A stretch of DNA of 64,000 bases from Thermoplasmatota archaeon (GCA_029258975.1 JAPDJS010000007.1:1-64000); one strand, 5' to 3'; shown: positions 25,900-35,096, numbered from the stretch's first letter. A program made the numbers and translations. The notes: generated from the letters alone by a model not told the origin.

Positions 25900-27309
25900 T
25901 CACTCTTTTTGTTGCTTGAGTCTAAACTCACTGTATTTTATAAGAGCCGCTAACGCATCTATGGCATCTTCTGGTGTTTCGTATGTGGGTATACTATTTT
26001 CCTCTAGACCCTTCGCTATATTCTTAGCAAATTGTCCTCCCGGAATTACAACCACTATGGGCTTATCATATCTCTTCATCTGTGTAATCTTATCAACAAT
26101 GTCCACTCTAATAGCAGGCGACTGTGCAATGATGATACCTACCATTGCATCGACGTTAGGGTCTTCAAGAACGTATCTCATGGCGACTTCATATCTCTCT
26201 GGAGGTGCATCTCCAATAACATCGACTGGGTTCTCATACGACATATGGTGGGGTAAAATTCCATTTTCTATAGCTTTTTTGAACTTTTCCCTTGTTTCGT
26301 TAGTAAACTCTGAAAGTATTAGCCCATGGTCTTCTGCAGCATCTGTAGCCATAACACCAGCTCCACCACCATTTGTAACAATAGCTATCCTTCTTCCTTT
26401 TGCTAAAGGTTGCATTGCCAATGCTTTGGCATAGTTAAAGAGCTGCTCCATACTAAATGCCCTTATTATTCCCGCTTGCTTGAATGCTCCGTCATAAACT
26501 TCATCTGAGCCTGCAAGTGATCCCGTGTGCAGTGAGGCTGCCTTTGCTCCTCTAGAGCTTCGTCCTGACTTTAATACGATAATTGGCTTTCTTAACACAA
26601 CTTCCTTCGCTTTTTCGATGAATTTCTTTCCATGGGAGAGTCCTTCAATATACATCGTAATTACTTTAGTCTTCTCGTCTCCTGCAAGGTACTCGATTAA
26701 GTCTTCCTCGTAAACATTACACTTATTTCCGTAGCTAACAAACTTTGACATCCCTAGATTATGCTGAGCCATCCAATCCAAAACAGCCGCTCCAAAAGCT
26801 CCACTCTGAGATAAGAACGCTATTCCTCCAGGCTTTGGGAATCCCTGTCTATCAGGAGGGTTAAAAATTGTTGCGAGCATGTTCTCAGAGTTATACACCC
26901 CCAGACAATTGGGTCCTATTACTGGTATTCCTGCATCATTTGCAATTTTGCGTACCTTCTCTTCAAGTTTTGCTCCCTCAGGTCCACTTTCACTAAATCC
27001 TGCAGAAATTATTATTACTCCCTTAACCCCCTTTTCAGCACACTCTCTCATGACTTGTGGAACAACCTTTGCCGGAACTGCAATCACTGCCAAGTCTATT
27101 TCGCCCGGAACTTCTTTCACACTTCTATAAGCTTTAATTCCCATAACCTCTTCTCTCTTGACGTTAATCGGATATATCTCACTACCACTCCACATTTCCT
27201 TAAGATTTGTCATAAGTGCTGTACCTATCTTTCCGGGAGTCTCGCTTGCGCCTATTACTGCGACACTTTTAGGGTAAAATATAGGATCAAGATTCCATCC
27301 TGAAGACAT
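25900..27309 (-). CDS. ADP-forming acyl-CoA synthetase, alpha subunit type
   Basis: 469 residues. The CoA-binding Rossmann domain (VAVIGASETPGKIG), succinyl-CoA ligase-like domains and the phospho-histidine loop 'AASLHTGSLAG' are present. Archaeal members convert acetyl-CoA or aryl-CoA plus ADP and phosphate to the acid plus ATP, the main ATP-forming step of peptide and sugar fermentation. The ATP-grasp beta subunit is not adjacent and must be elsewhere. ATG 27309 is chosen behind GAGGGTG rather than ATG 27324. Fits with the porGDAB genes in this window. Confidence 0.92.
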   Translation of the reverse strand: MSSGWNLDPIFYPKSVAVIGASETPGKIGTALMTNLKEMWSGSEIYPINVKREEVMGIKAYRSVKEVPGEIDLAVIAVPAKVVPQVMRECAEKGVKGVIIISAGFSESGPEGAKLEEKVRKIANDAGIPVIGPNCLGVYNSENMLATIFNPPDRQGFPKPGGIAFLSQSGAFGAAVLDWMAQHNLGMSKFVSYGNKCNVYEEDLIEYLAGDEKTKVITMYIEGLSHGKKFIEKAKEVVLRKPIIVLKSGRSSRGAKAASLHTGSLAGSDEVYDGAFKQAGIIRAFSMEQLFNYAKALAMQPLAKGRRIAIVTNGGGAGVMATDAAEDHGLILSEFTNETREKFKKAIENGILPHHMSYENPVDVIGDAPPERYEVAMRYVLEDPNVDAMVGIIIAQSPAIRVDIVDKITQMKRYDKPIVVVIPGGQFAKNIAKGLEENSIPTYETPEDAIDALAALIKYSEFRLKQQKE

Positions 27310-27396
27310 ATTATTCACCCTCATTAAAACAATTGGCTGATATTAAAAATAGAGGTTCCTTAGCAAAAAGTAAAATATTAGTGGAGAGGAGGATAG

Positions 27397-28239
27397 TCAT
27401 ATCGGGACTTCTTCTCCAATCTCGTCAATAATAATTTTTATATAATCCTTTGCGTATTTTTCGGCTATTTCAACACGTTTGTCGAACGTTTCCGGATTTA
27501 CTCCAAACTTTTCTGCAATTCTCCTAGGTGCTTCATAATAGCTCTCTAACGTAAGAATGGGCATCAGTGGTTCTCTCTGAGATAATACCTGAGCGTATTT
27601 CTTCTTCATTTCAGAAAACATCTCACGAACTTCTTCGAAGTTTTCGAAGGCATACTCCACGACTTCTTGTGGAGCGACCTTTTGGTGATACATTAGTCTA
27701 ATTGTAGCTACGAACCCTTTCCATGCGTTTGGCTTCTTCTCTCTTAAATTAAACTTAAAGACTTCCCTCAAGAAGAAATATACGTTCTCAAAGAGGTATT
27801 CTCCATTAAATATCCATGGGGCATAATCTCCTCTAAGCGCAGGAACAGGTATATAAACGGAGATCTCATCGGGAGTCCTAAACCAATATTGAATTATATA
27901 TCCTCTCAGAACGGTGTTTGTTGTCTCATCGTAAGACATCTCAGCAATTGCGTCTGGCGTCCATAAAAATTTGAGATCGTAATCGAGAGTTGTTAAATTA
28001 ATGGTAGCTACTTTCCACTCTGAATATTGATCCAGTGACTGGATTGTCTTATTTGTCTTCCTTTCTTGTTTGGCCACTTCAAGAATTTTTTCTCTGAGTT
28101 CTAAGGCTTTATCGATGGAGTTAAGAAGTTTCTGTGAGTAGTTCTCTAAGATTTCCTGAGGGGCGCTCTTAAGCTTAAGGACCCCGGCATAGAACTCATT
28201 TTCAAATAGTTCTTTAAGGGCCCTATTTAGTGTCGTCAT
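27397..28239 (-). CDS. Unknown soluble protein (280 aa)
   Basis: 280 residues, no family recognised. The N-terminal third is helical and charged (ELREKILEVAKQERKTNKTI); the middle is aromatic-rich with strand-like segments (LKFLWTPDAIAEMSYDETTN, IIQYWFRTPDEISVYIPVPA); the last third is helical. No signal peptide or membrane segment. Base composition is ordinary and the ribosome site region is GGGGG. The hairpin/inverted repeat 59-91 bases upstream (28298-28330) suggests specific regulation. Monocistronic between convergent and divergent neighbours. Confidence 0.8.
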   Translation of the reverse strand: MTTLNRALKELFENEFYAGVLKLKSAPQEILENYSQKLLNSIDKALELREKILEVAKQERKTNKTIQSLDQYSEWKVATINLTTLDYDLKFLWTPDAIAEMSYDETTNTVLRGYIIQYWFRTPDEISVYIPVPALRGDYAPWIFNGEYLFENVYFFLREVFKFNLREKKPNAWKGFVATIRLMYHQKVAPQEVVEYAFENFEEVREMFSEMKKKYAQVLSQREPLMPILTLESYYEAPRRIAEKFGVNPETFDKRVEIAEKYAKDYIKIIIDEIGEEVPI

Positions 28240-28270
28240 ATTTGTACAACTCCCCCAGATCTGTTTATTT

Positions 28271-28330
28271 TTGATGTGTTAGTTGGATGTTTACTCTATG
28301 ATTGATGTTAAGTCATAACACATCAATCAT
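28271..28330. promoter_or_regulatory. Compound inverted repeat upstream of the 280-aa protein gene
   Basis: Perfect 11-base arms ATGATTGATGT (28298-28308) and ACATCAATCAT (28320-28330) enclose 11 bases. In addition TTGATGTGTTA (28271-28281) is the exact complement of TAACACATCAA (28317-28327). The core ATTGATGT/ACATCAAT also occurs at 241-270. A TATA-like ATATATCC near 28421 probably belongs to the divergent Mut7-C gene. Confidence 0.5.
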
Positions 28331-28486
28331 TTGAATTAGGAAAATAGTTCTAGAACCATATAACTCTTACTACATTAAATAACTATTCCCAATGATACTT
28401 GAGATACTTTGATATGGCTATATATCCCGTGCTTGTAATTATCAGTATGTAGGCAAAAATTTCTAAGAAAATATTAGGGTGGTACC

Positions 28487-28972
28487 TTGAGGCCTTCTGT
28501 AATTGTGTGTGATTGCATGTTAGGAAAATTAGCACGAATGCTCAGAATTCTGGGATTTAATGTAGTATACTATAACACCATTAGTGACGAAGGGCTTCTA
28601 GATATCTCTAAACAATTAAATGCGCTTCTCCTTACAAGAGATCGTGAGCTCACAGCGAAATATAATCCATCCCTATATGTGCCCCACCAGGACGTAAATA
28701 AACAAATACTTTTTGTTATTAATGAGCTCAAAAAATTTGGAATCTTACCTTACGAGGGCTATTTAGAAATATGTCCTATATGTGGCTTCCCTATAATACT
28801 TGCTGAAAAAGAGGCAATAAAATCAGAAGTGCACGAAGGAACGTACTCTTCATACGAAGAGTTCTATTACTGTCCAAATTGTGGGAAAATTTACTGGAAG
28901 GGACCTCAATACCAGGAACTAATAAAAAGAATTGGAAAGTTAAACTCAAAACTTTTCAATAATCTGAGATGA
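28487..28972 (+). CDS. Mut7-C RNase-like domain protein with zinc ribbon
   Basis: 161 residues. 'CDCMLGKLARMLRILGFNVV' and 'LLLTRDRELTAKY' are the Mut7-C (DUF82) PIN-like fold with its conserved Asp residues, and 'CPICGFPI...YYCPNCGKIYWKG' is the C-terminal zinc ribbon. The family is a predicted ribonuclease; direct evidence is lacking. Start TTG 28487 follows GGTGGTACC. Its 3' end overlaps the convergent DHH gene by 27 bases. Confidence 0.88.
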   Translation: MRPSVIVCDCMLGKLARMLRILGFNVVYYNTISDEGLLDISKQLNALLLTRDRELTAKYNPSLYVPHQDVNKQILFVINELKKFGILPYEGYLEICPICGFPIILAEKEAIKSEVHEGTYSSYEEFYYCPNCGKIYWKGPQYQELIKRIGKLNSKLFNNLR

Positions 28973-30391
28973 TAGTTTCTTGATTACTTCTTTAAAGATC
29001 TTTTTGGCCATCTCTATAGAGTCTACTCCTCTAAATTCACACCCTCCTGCAAACCTGTGTCCACCACCTTCGCCTCCCATTTCTTTTGAAATCTCGGAAA
29101 GACTATCACCAACTGAATAAAAGTCAATAGACTGGCTCATCCTCACGGATACCTTTAATAGGGATCTCTTTCTATCGTACGTCCCAACTACCACCAAATC
29201 TGTAAACATATAATTTTCGTTCATAAGTACATTCGCAACAGACCCTGTAGCGTTTGGATGTATGTACTCCTCCTCTGACACATCTAAAAATAAGAGAAGT
29301 GTTATTTTTCCCAAGTGCACTATCTTTGCATTTTCTTTAGCTCTGCTATAGTACTTATTTTTCATCATCCTTGCCTTGTTTTCGTATTTTAGCGCTAAAT
29401 CAACTAAATCATCAGGCTTATTAGGATATGTCAGCAGTTCAAAGGCTATTTTTAGAGCTTCATTGCCCAAATCTAGTCTTACAAGATTGTTTATAAGAGT
29501 TGCAAATTCCTTTGCTTCCCGGAACTTATGCTTTTCTAGTGGAAAAATATAATCATAAATGAACAACTTTGAGAGCGTTTCAGGGTCCTTCAATCCCATT
29601 GAAGCCAGATGCTCTATAGCTCCCAAGATAATATTCTGTTTTTCCTCATCGCTAAGTTTTTCCCAATGTTGTTGAGCCTGCTTTATTGGTAGAATTTCGG
29701 AGAAAAATGGTATCGGAGAGTACCTAGAGGATTCACTAAGTTTTTTATGATACTTGCCATAAAGGTTCAGCGATAAAACTTCTTCAACAAACCCTTTTTC
29801 AATTAATTCATCAACAACAATCCTATTAAACCCCACAAGAGACATTACCATTCCATTTTCGTCCTTGTAGTCATACTGGACGTCTCCAACAGCACCTACG
29901 ACCGGCGGTTCATATATACTCTCTATTTCCGTCCCTAAATTTTTTGCAACATAATAAGAAAGCGTTGATGAACATGCAAAGCTATCTTCCATAATTCCAA
30001 ATATCTTGGGATTGAGAATCCTGTCTTCATATCCGGCAGGAAATATCAGGTGATGATCAACTACGAATGTATTTCTAAATTTTTCCATTATTTCAATAAT
30101 TTCTCTCTCAGCACCAAAATCAAGAATTAACACAAGGTCATATTTGTTGCTAGGTATGGATCTTAGCGTCCTAGCCAAAGATACTGGCGACTCAAAGGAC
30201 ATCCAATAAAGGTTTTTTTGTGGAATATGATTTTTTAGAGCATTATACATTATGGCAAGGGCTGAGAATCCATCTGCATCTCTATGACCTATAATCAAAG
30301 CGTTCTTTGATGATTCAAGGACGCTCACTAAATCTTCTGAGAATTCTTCTATTTTTTTAATCATATTGTCTACTTTGTTCCTAATAAGCAT
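28946..30391 (-). CDS. DHH-family phosphoesterase (RecJ-like)
   Basis: 481 residues. Motif 'GHRDADGFSAL', a 'DFGAERE' segment, 'VVDHH' (DHH), and the DHHA1-like 'GGEGGGHRFAGG' near the C-terminus define a manganese-dependent exonuclease or oligonucleotide/cyclic-dinucleotide phosphoesterase of the archaeal GAN/RecJ type. Substrate cannot be told from sequence alone. Start at ATG 30391 (GTG 30394 also possible). Placed 9 bases after the DUF131 gene stop. Confidence 0.88.
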   Translation of the reverse strand: MLIRNKVDNMIKKIEEFSEDLVSVLESSKNALIIGHRDADGFSALAIMYNALKNHIPQKNLYWMSFESPVSLARTLRSIPSNKYDLVLILDFGAEREIIEIMEKFRNTFVVDHHLIFPAGYEDRILNPKIFGIMEDSFACSSTLSYYVAKNLGTEIESIYEPPVVGAVGDVQYDYKDENGMVMSLVGFNRIVVDELIEKGFVEEVLSLNLYGKYHKKLSESSRYSPIPFFSEILPIKQAQQHWEKLSDEEKQNIILGAIEHLASMGLKDPETLSKLFIYDYIFPLEKHKFREAKEFATLINNLVRLDLGNEALKIAFELLTYPNKPDDLVDLALKYENKARMMKNKYYSRAKENAKIVHLGKITLLLFLDVSEEEYIHPNATGSVANVLMNENYMFTDLVVVGTYDRKRSLLKVSVRMSQSIDFYSVGDSLSEISKEMGGEGGGHRFAGGCEFRGVDSIEMAKKIFKEVIKKLSSQIIEKF

Positions 30392-30400
30392 CACCGTGTT

Positions 30401-30853
30401 TTATGGAGGATAATACTTGAAAATGAACATTATGGTCAAAAGTGTAAGCATTACTCCTAAGAGCAACGTTAGGGGAAATATATACTTACTATATTTGCTT
30501 CCCTTCAGCGATCCGAAAAATATCGGTATTGGACCAATCAATAAAAATCCTCCCCACGAAACTTCTTGTCGTTGCCTACTTGGCTCCTCTACCTCCTCCT
30601 CAATCCTCTCGCTTAAGTTAGGCTCAAAATAATAGTCTTGATAATGAGACTCCTCCCTTCTTATTACTAACAACGGATAAAAGATTGCAGAAATTATTCC
30701 CAAAAAGATTAGAATTATGCCAATAATGCTCAAAATACCTCCTTCACCTATGACAACAGGGAATATAAGGAATACTGAAAGCGTGTGAGGGTGTGTTAAT
30801 ACATCGATCATGATTAACAACATCCCAACAAGGATTAGTATAAACCAATACAT
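30401..30853 (-). CDS. Membrane protein with DUF131-like end
   Basis: 150 residues with four hydrophobic segments (about 1-20, 36-68, a short one in 'GGFLLIGPIPIFFG', and 125-148). The 'SWGGFLLIGPIPIFFGS' motif followed by a C-terminal helix is that of the archaeal DUF131/TIGR00304 family; here it is preceded by an extra N-terminal helix pair and a charged linker (EEEVEEPSRQRQE). Function unknown. Probably co-transcribed with the DHH gene. Confidence 0.75.
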   Translation of the reverse strand: MYWFILILVGMLLIMIDVLTHPHTLSVFLIFPVVIGEGGILSIIGIILIFLGIISAIFYPLLVIRREESHYQDYYFEPNLSERIEEEVEEPSRQRQEVSWGGFLLIGPIPIFFGSLKGSKYSKYIFPLTLLLGVMLTLLTIMFIFKYYPP

Positions 30854-30925
30854 GGACTACACCGCCCTTCAAAAAGATTCCTTTTCTAATTATATTAAAG
30901 CTATCATGGAATTAAAAGTTGAGGA

Positions 30926-31002
30926 TGGTGGACCCGCCGGGATTTGAACCCGGGACCTCCGCCTTGCGAGGGCGGCGATCTTCCAGGCTGATCTACGGGC
31001 CC
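30926..31002 (-). tRNA. tRNA-Ala (CGC)
   Basis: A full cloverleaf on the minus strand: acceptor GGGCCCG/CGGGTCC, anticodon stem CCGCC/GGCGG with loop CTCGCAA (anticodon CGC) and T-loop GTTCAAATC. The CCA end is encoded at 30926-30928. No intron. Confidence 0.95.
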
Positions 31003-31132
31003 TTCCCTCAACAATTATCAAGTATGAGTTTTTATAGATTACTCAAAATCTCCGTTCTATAAAAATATTACATGAACAGTAATTATATCTAAGGCATGAG
31101 TAGACGAGCTCATGGAAAAGGGGTTATTTAAC

Positions 31133-31690
31133 ATGAGTCATTCGAATGTCGTAGTGGGTATAACAGGAGCTTCTGGCGCAATTTACGGCGTACGAACTGT
31201 AGAAGAGCTGGCAAAGTTGGGGCTAAAGGTTCACGTCATAATCACAAAAAATGGAAAAGCAACTCTTAGTCTAGAAGTTCCTAATTGGCTCTCGAGATTG
31301 GAAAAAGTCTCAAAAGTATTAGACGTAGCTGATGCTGATATATTTATTTCCGGAAGTAAGTCCTTTGGCTATCTTGTGATTGCACCATGTACAATTAACA
31401 CGCTTGTAAAGGCTTCTCTGGGAATTGCAGATAATAATCTACTTAGAACGATTCAAGTAGCTATAAAAGAGGGTCTTCCTACCCTGCTCTTAGTCAGAGA
31501 AATGCCCTGGCCTCCACAAGCATTCGAAGCTGCGTATAAACTTTCACTCCTTGGCGTTAAAGTAGTTCCAGCTTCCCCACCTTTCTATGGAAATGTGAAA
31601 ACTATAGAAGATCTCGTGAATAATGTTGTAGGTAGGGTTTTAAAGCTTCTGGGTTTTGAGAACAACCTCTATAAGAAGTGGAGGGATTAG
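31133..31690 (+). CDS. ubiX: Flavin prenyltransferase UbiX
   Basis: 185 residues. 'VVVGITGASGAIYGVRTVEE' is the flavoprotein start and 'APCTINTLVKASLGIADNNL' and 'LVREMPWPP' are UbiX signatures. It prenylates FMN with dimethylallyl phosphate to make prFMN, the cofactor of the UbiD-type decarboxylase encoded next. ATG 31133 lies after GGGGTT; an ATG at 31112 in frame is less likely. First gene of the ubiX-ubiD-acnX cluster. Confidence 0.93.
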   Translation: MSHSNVVVGITGASGAIYGVRTVEELAKLGLKVHVIITKNGKATLSLEVPNWLSRLEKVSKVLDVADADIFISGSKSFGYLVIAPCTINTLVKASLGIADNNLLRTIQVAIKEGLPTLLLVREMPWPPQAFEAAYKLSLLGVKVVPASPPFYGNVKTIEDLVNNVVGRVLKLLGFENNLYKKWRD

Positions 31691-31692
31691 CC

Positions 31693-32964
31693 TTGACATT
31701 TTTAGAGAAGTTCATAAAGGATCCGATAGTTATTGAAGAAACGCTTTCTCCAGACTGGAATGTCACAAAAAGAATCATCGAAGCTAAAGATAGGCCTATA
31801 ATTTTTGAAAACATAAATGGCAAACGACTAATTTCAAATATTTATAGCAAAAGAGAGCACTTGCTCAATATTTATGGTCTAAAAACATCAAAAGACCTTT
31901 TTGAGTTGTTAATTAACGCTCAAAGAAGTCCCCTTCCATTAGAATATTCTAAAGACTTCCTTTTCAGAAAAATCTCCTCCTTAGGTGATATTCCCGTCAT
32001 CAAGTATTTCCCAACAGATGGTGGTCCCTATATAACGTCTTCAATAATAGTTGCACAAAGAAATGGTATTGTGAATGCTTCATACCACAGGATGATGGTT
32101 ATTGACGATAAAAGGCTTGCTGTTAGGCTTGTACCAAGACACCTCTACAGAATGTGGAAAGACGCTGTTGATCATGGTGAAGAACTACGCGTAGCCGTCT
32201 TGATAGGATCTACCCCTGATGTAGCAATTTCGGCTTCTATTTCTGTAGAATTTGGAAAAAATGAGCTTGAAATTGCATCATATCTTCATAAAAAGCGTAC
32301 AGGTTCTCCACTCGTAGCATATAACTTACGCAATATACCCATCCCAGTTGAAACTGAGTATCTGATTATAGGAAGACTTACAGAAAATCTAGTGGAAGAA
32401 GGTCCTTTCGTAGATATCACGAGAACGCCTGATATCGTAAGAAAGCAGCCTGAGTTTGTTGCCGATGAAATCTTCTCTTCGGAGAACCCAATATATCACG
32501 CCATTTTGCCAGGAGGATATGAGCATAGACTTCTTATGGGCCTCCCAAGGGAGGTATCAATTTATGAGCACGTCTCAAAAGTTGTCCCTACGGTTACAGA
32601 TGTTAAACTAACTCATGGTGGTTGCTCTTGGCTACATGCAGTAATCTCTATCAGAAAACAACACGATGGTGACGGAAAAAATGCCATACTTGCAGCTTTC
32701 ACAGGACATCCTTCGTTAAAACACGTAGTAGTTGTCGACGATGATGTTGACATCCACAACCCTGAAGAAGTTGAATGGGCTATTGCAACTCGCTTCCAGG
32801 CGGATAGAGATTTGATAATAATAAAGCACGCGAGAGGATCCACATTGGATCCAAGTAGCAAGGATGGTCTAATGACAAAAATGGGTCTAGACGCCACTAA
32901 ACCTTTAAGGCATCCGGAAGAGTTTAAAAACGTTTTCAAAGAGTTCATGCAGCAAAAGAGGTAG
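31693..32964 (+). CDS. UbiD-family decarboxylase, probable anhydromevalonate phosphate decarboxylase
   Basis: 423 residues from TTG 31693, preceded by GGAGGG; a GTG at 31678 is also in frame. UbiD features: 'HRMMVIDDKRLAVRLVPRHL', 'ARGSTLDPS' near the C-terminus and 'TGSPLVAYNLRNIPIPVETE'. The position between ubiX and the aconitase X genes fits the archaeal mevalonate pathway shown in Aeropyrum, in which a prFMN-dependent UbiD decarboxylates trans-anhydromevalonate 5-phosphate to isopentenyl phosphate. The substrate call rests on this context. Confidence 0.88.
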   Translation: MTFLEKFIKDPIVIEETLSPDWNVTKRIIEAKDRPIIFENINGKRLISNIYSKREHLLNIYGLKTSKDLFELLINAQRSPLPLEYSKDFLFRKISSLGDIPVIKYFPTDGGPYITSSIIVAQRNGIVNASYHRMMVIDDKRLAVRLVPRHLYRMWKDAVDHGEELRVAVLIGSTPDVAISASISVEFGKNELEIASYLHKKRTGSPLVAYNLRNIPIPVETEYLIIGRLTENLVEEGPFVDITRTPDIVRKQPEFVADEIFSSENPIYHAILPGGYEHRLLMGLPREVSIYEHVSKVVPTVTDVKLTHGGCSWLHAVISIRKQHDGDGKNAILAAFTGHPSLKHVVVVDDDVDIHNPEEVEWAIATRFQADRDLIIIKHARGSTLDPSSKDGLMTKMGLDATKPLRHPEEFKNVFKEFMQQKR

Positions 32965-32969
32965 TAGCA

Positions 32970-34133
32970 ATGTATCTAACGAAAGAAGAAGAAAAAATGC
33001 TAGATGGCGAATACGGAGAGGCTATAGCGAAAGCTATGAGAATTCTTGTAGCGGTAGGAGAGATTTACGGTGCCGAGAGAATGGTAGAAATAACATCTGC
33101 CCATATTTCTGGAGTATCCTACAAAACTATCGGTGACGGGGGCCTAGAATTCCTAGAAGACTTTTCAAAAAGCGGTGCAAAGGTAAAAGTCAAGACAACG
33201 CTTAATCCTGCGGGAATAGATGTAATAGACTGGAGAAGACTCGATATAGCTGATAAAGAATATGTAGAGAAGCAAAAGAGAATAATTGAAGCCTACAGAA
33301 GGATGGGGGTAGAAATTACTCTCACATGCACTCCCTATTACATCTCGAACATACCTTCGTTTGGAGATCACATTGCATGGGCAGAATCTTCCGCTGTCAT
33401 ATATGCAAACTCTGTAATTGGTGCTAGAACCAACAGAGAAGGGGCACCATCTGCATTAGCTGCAGCAATTACAGGCAGAACGCCATATTTTGGGCTACAT
33501 CTTGATGAAAACCGTAGAGCTAGGGAAAAGGTTGTTGTTAAAGCAGAGCTAAACGACCCTGCTGAATTTGGTGCGCTAGGAATATTTGTTGCACGTCAAA
33601 AAGCAAGGCTTCCATACTTTGTCTTTCTAAAAAAAGTCGAAAACTTGAGAGTGTTCGTAAAGTATCTTGGCGCAGCATTAGCTGCAGAGGGTTCAATACC
33701 TATGATGCATATTGAAGGCTTTACTCCAGAATGGGACCGTTACGATCACGAATTTGAAGATACTATCGAGATAGAGGCAAAAGACCTCCAAGAAATCTTT
33801 GAGGAGAGTTCTTGTGAAGCTTCAGAACTTATAGCTTTAGGATGTCCTCACCTTTCTCCAGAAGAACTTAAAATGTTATTGAAATATAAACCAAAAGGTT
33901 CTGTATGGCTATCCATTGGCCTAGACATCTATCAAAAACATAAAGATCTTGTTTTAGAGCTTGAAAAACGCGGATACCTAGTAGCAAAAGGAACGTGCTT
34001 CGTTGTTTCCCCTATTGAGAAGAGATATAAAATCACTGCAACTAACTCCGGGAAAGCATACCGCTATCTTCCAAGTTTTTGTAAACAGTGTACGATTTTA
34101 AGGAGAACTCATGAGCTGCTTCAAAAATCTTAG
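32970..34133 (+). CDS. Aconitase X large subunit, phosphomevalonate dehydratase
   Basis: 387 residues. Starts 'YLTKEEEKMLDGEYGEAIAK', contains 'AHISGVSYKTIGDGGLEFLE' and 'CTPYYISN..P..GDHIAWAESSAV', with Cys residues expected for an iron-sulfur cluster ('LGCPHLS', 'CKQC'). This is the archaeal AcnX large subunit. With the small subunit it dehydrates mevalonate 5-phosphate to anhydromevalonate phosphate, upstream of the UbiD step. Six bases after the ubiD stop. Confidence 0.92.
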   Translation: MYLTKEEEKMLDGEYGEAIAKAMRILVAVGEIYGAERMVEITSAHISGVSYKTIGDGGLEFLEDFSKSGAKVKVKTTLNPAGIDVIDWRRLDIADKEYVEKQKRIIEAYRRMGVEITLTCTPYYISNIPSFGDHIAWAESSAVIYANSVIGARTNREGAPSALAAAITGRTPYFGLHLDENRRAREKVVVKAELNDPAEFGALGIFVARQKARLPYFVFLKKVENLRVFVKYLGAALAAEGSIPMMHIEGFTPEWDRYDHEFEDTIEIEAKDLQEIFEESSCEASELIALGCPHLSPEELKMLLKYKPKGSVWLSIGLDIYQKHKDLVLELEKRGYLVAKGTCFVVSPIEKRYKITATNSGKAYRYLPSFCKQCTILRRTHELLQKS

Positions 34134-34143
34134 AGGTGAAAAC

Positions 34144-34536
34144 ATGAGGATAAAAGTCAGGAAGATATCTCCAGGATACGCTGAAGGAGAGCTTTTGATA
34201 GCAAACTCTCCCATATCATTTTTGGGGGACGTTGATCCAAGAACGGGAAAAATAATCAATGAAAGAAATGAGCTCTATGGCGAAACTATTGTGGGAAAAA
34301 TTTTTGCATTTCCTTATGGTGTTGGAAGCACTGTAGGAAGCTATGTAATTTATCAGATGAAAAAGTATGGTACTGCTCCTGCGGCCATCATTAACGAACG
34401 TTCGGAGATTATAATAGCCGTAGGTGCAATAATTTCGGATATACCAGCGGTTGACGGTGTAAAGCTCTCGGAAATTGAGAAATTTAAGTTTGCAAAAGTA
34501 AATGCCAATGAAGGATGGATTGAACTAGAAGAGTAA
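34144..34536 (+). CDS. Aconitase X small subunit
   Basis: 130 residues from ATG 34144 behind GAGGTGAAAAC; the open frame starts at 34111 inside the previous gene. 'GYAEGELLIANSPISFLGDV', then DPRTGKIINE, and 'FPYGVGSTVGSYVIYQMKKY' are the swivelling-domain signatures of AcnX small subunits. It forms phosphomevalonate dehydratase with the preceding gene product. Last gene of the mevalonate cluster. Confidence 0.93.
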   Translation: MRIKVRKISPGYAEGELLIANSPISFLGDVDPRTGKIINERNELYGETIVGKIFAFPYGVGSTVGSYVIYQMKKYGTAPAAIINERSEIIIAVGAIISDIPAVDGVKLSEIEKFKFAKVNANEGWIELEE

Positions 34537-34607
34537 TGACTTTTTCAAAATGAGGTGTTTTACAACACTGTTTCTTTGAAAGGCCTAACATTTCGGTTGA
34601 AATTCAT

Positions 34608-34695
34608 TGGTGCGGGGGCTGGGATTTGAACCCAGGCACCCCTACGGGACGGGATCCTGAGCCCCGCGCCGTTGACCAGGCTTGGCTACCCCCGC
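34608..34695 (-). tRNA. tRNA-Leu (CAG)
   Basis: Minus-strand class II tRNA: acceptor GCGGGGG/CCCCCGC, anticodon stem with loop CTCAGGA (anticodon CAG), an extended variable arm and T-loop GTTCAAATC. CCA is encoded at 34608-34610. No intron. Confidence 0.93.
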
Positions 34696-34748
34696 GACAC
34701 GCATAAGTACCAAGATATAAAATAATACATGGTCTCTTTAAAGCTTAT

Positions 34749-35096
34749 CTAACTACTATTAGAAATGTACTGGTTCAATTTCTTCTCAAATTCCTTTGGG
34801 TTTGGCACACCAACAAATTCTACATTATCATTTATCAAAATCGTAGGTGTTCCTAAAATATTATGTTTCATAGCCTTCTCCACGCCATAAGGTGTTGCAA
34901 CGCTAACCTCTTTAACCTCTACTTGCGGGTATTTTCTTGATACTTCTCTAGCAATCTTAAGTGCTATAGGGCAATAGGGACATCCTGGTGACGTTATTAC
35001 CTCCACAAGTATCTTTTTCTTAGAGGTCTTTTTCTTTTGAAGCATCTTTAAAAGTAATCTCTTCCTTATCATTTCTAGCTCCAGATCGGAATCCAT
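34749..35096 (-). CDS. Small thioredoxin/glutaredoxin-like protein
   Basis: 115 residues. A charged helix of about 25 residues precedes a thioredoxin fold with active site 'CPYC' (SPGCPYCPIALKIAREV) and the cis-Pro loop 'GTPTILIN'. It resembles the archaeal mini-thioredoxin/glutaredoxin class. Cytosolic disulfide reductant or partner in metal handling; exact role unknown. Monocistronic, with a long palindrome about 93 bases upstream. Confidence 0.85.
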   Translation of the reverse strand: MDSDLELEMIRKRLLLKMLQKKKTSKKKILVEVITSPGCPYCPIALKIAREVSRKYPQVEVKEVSVATPYGVEKAMKHNILGTPTILINDNVEFVGVPNPKEFEKKLNQYISNSS

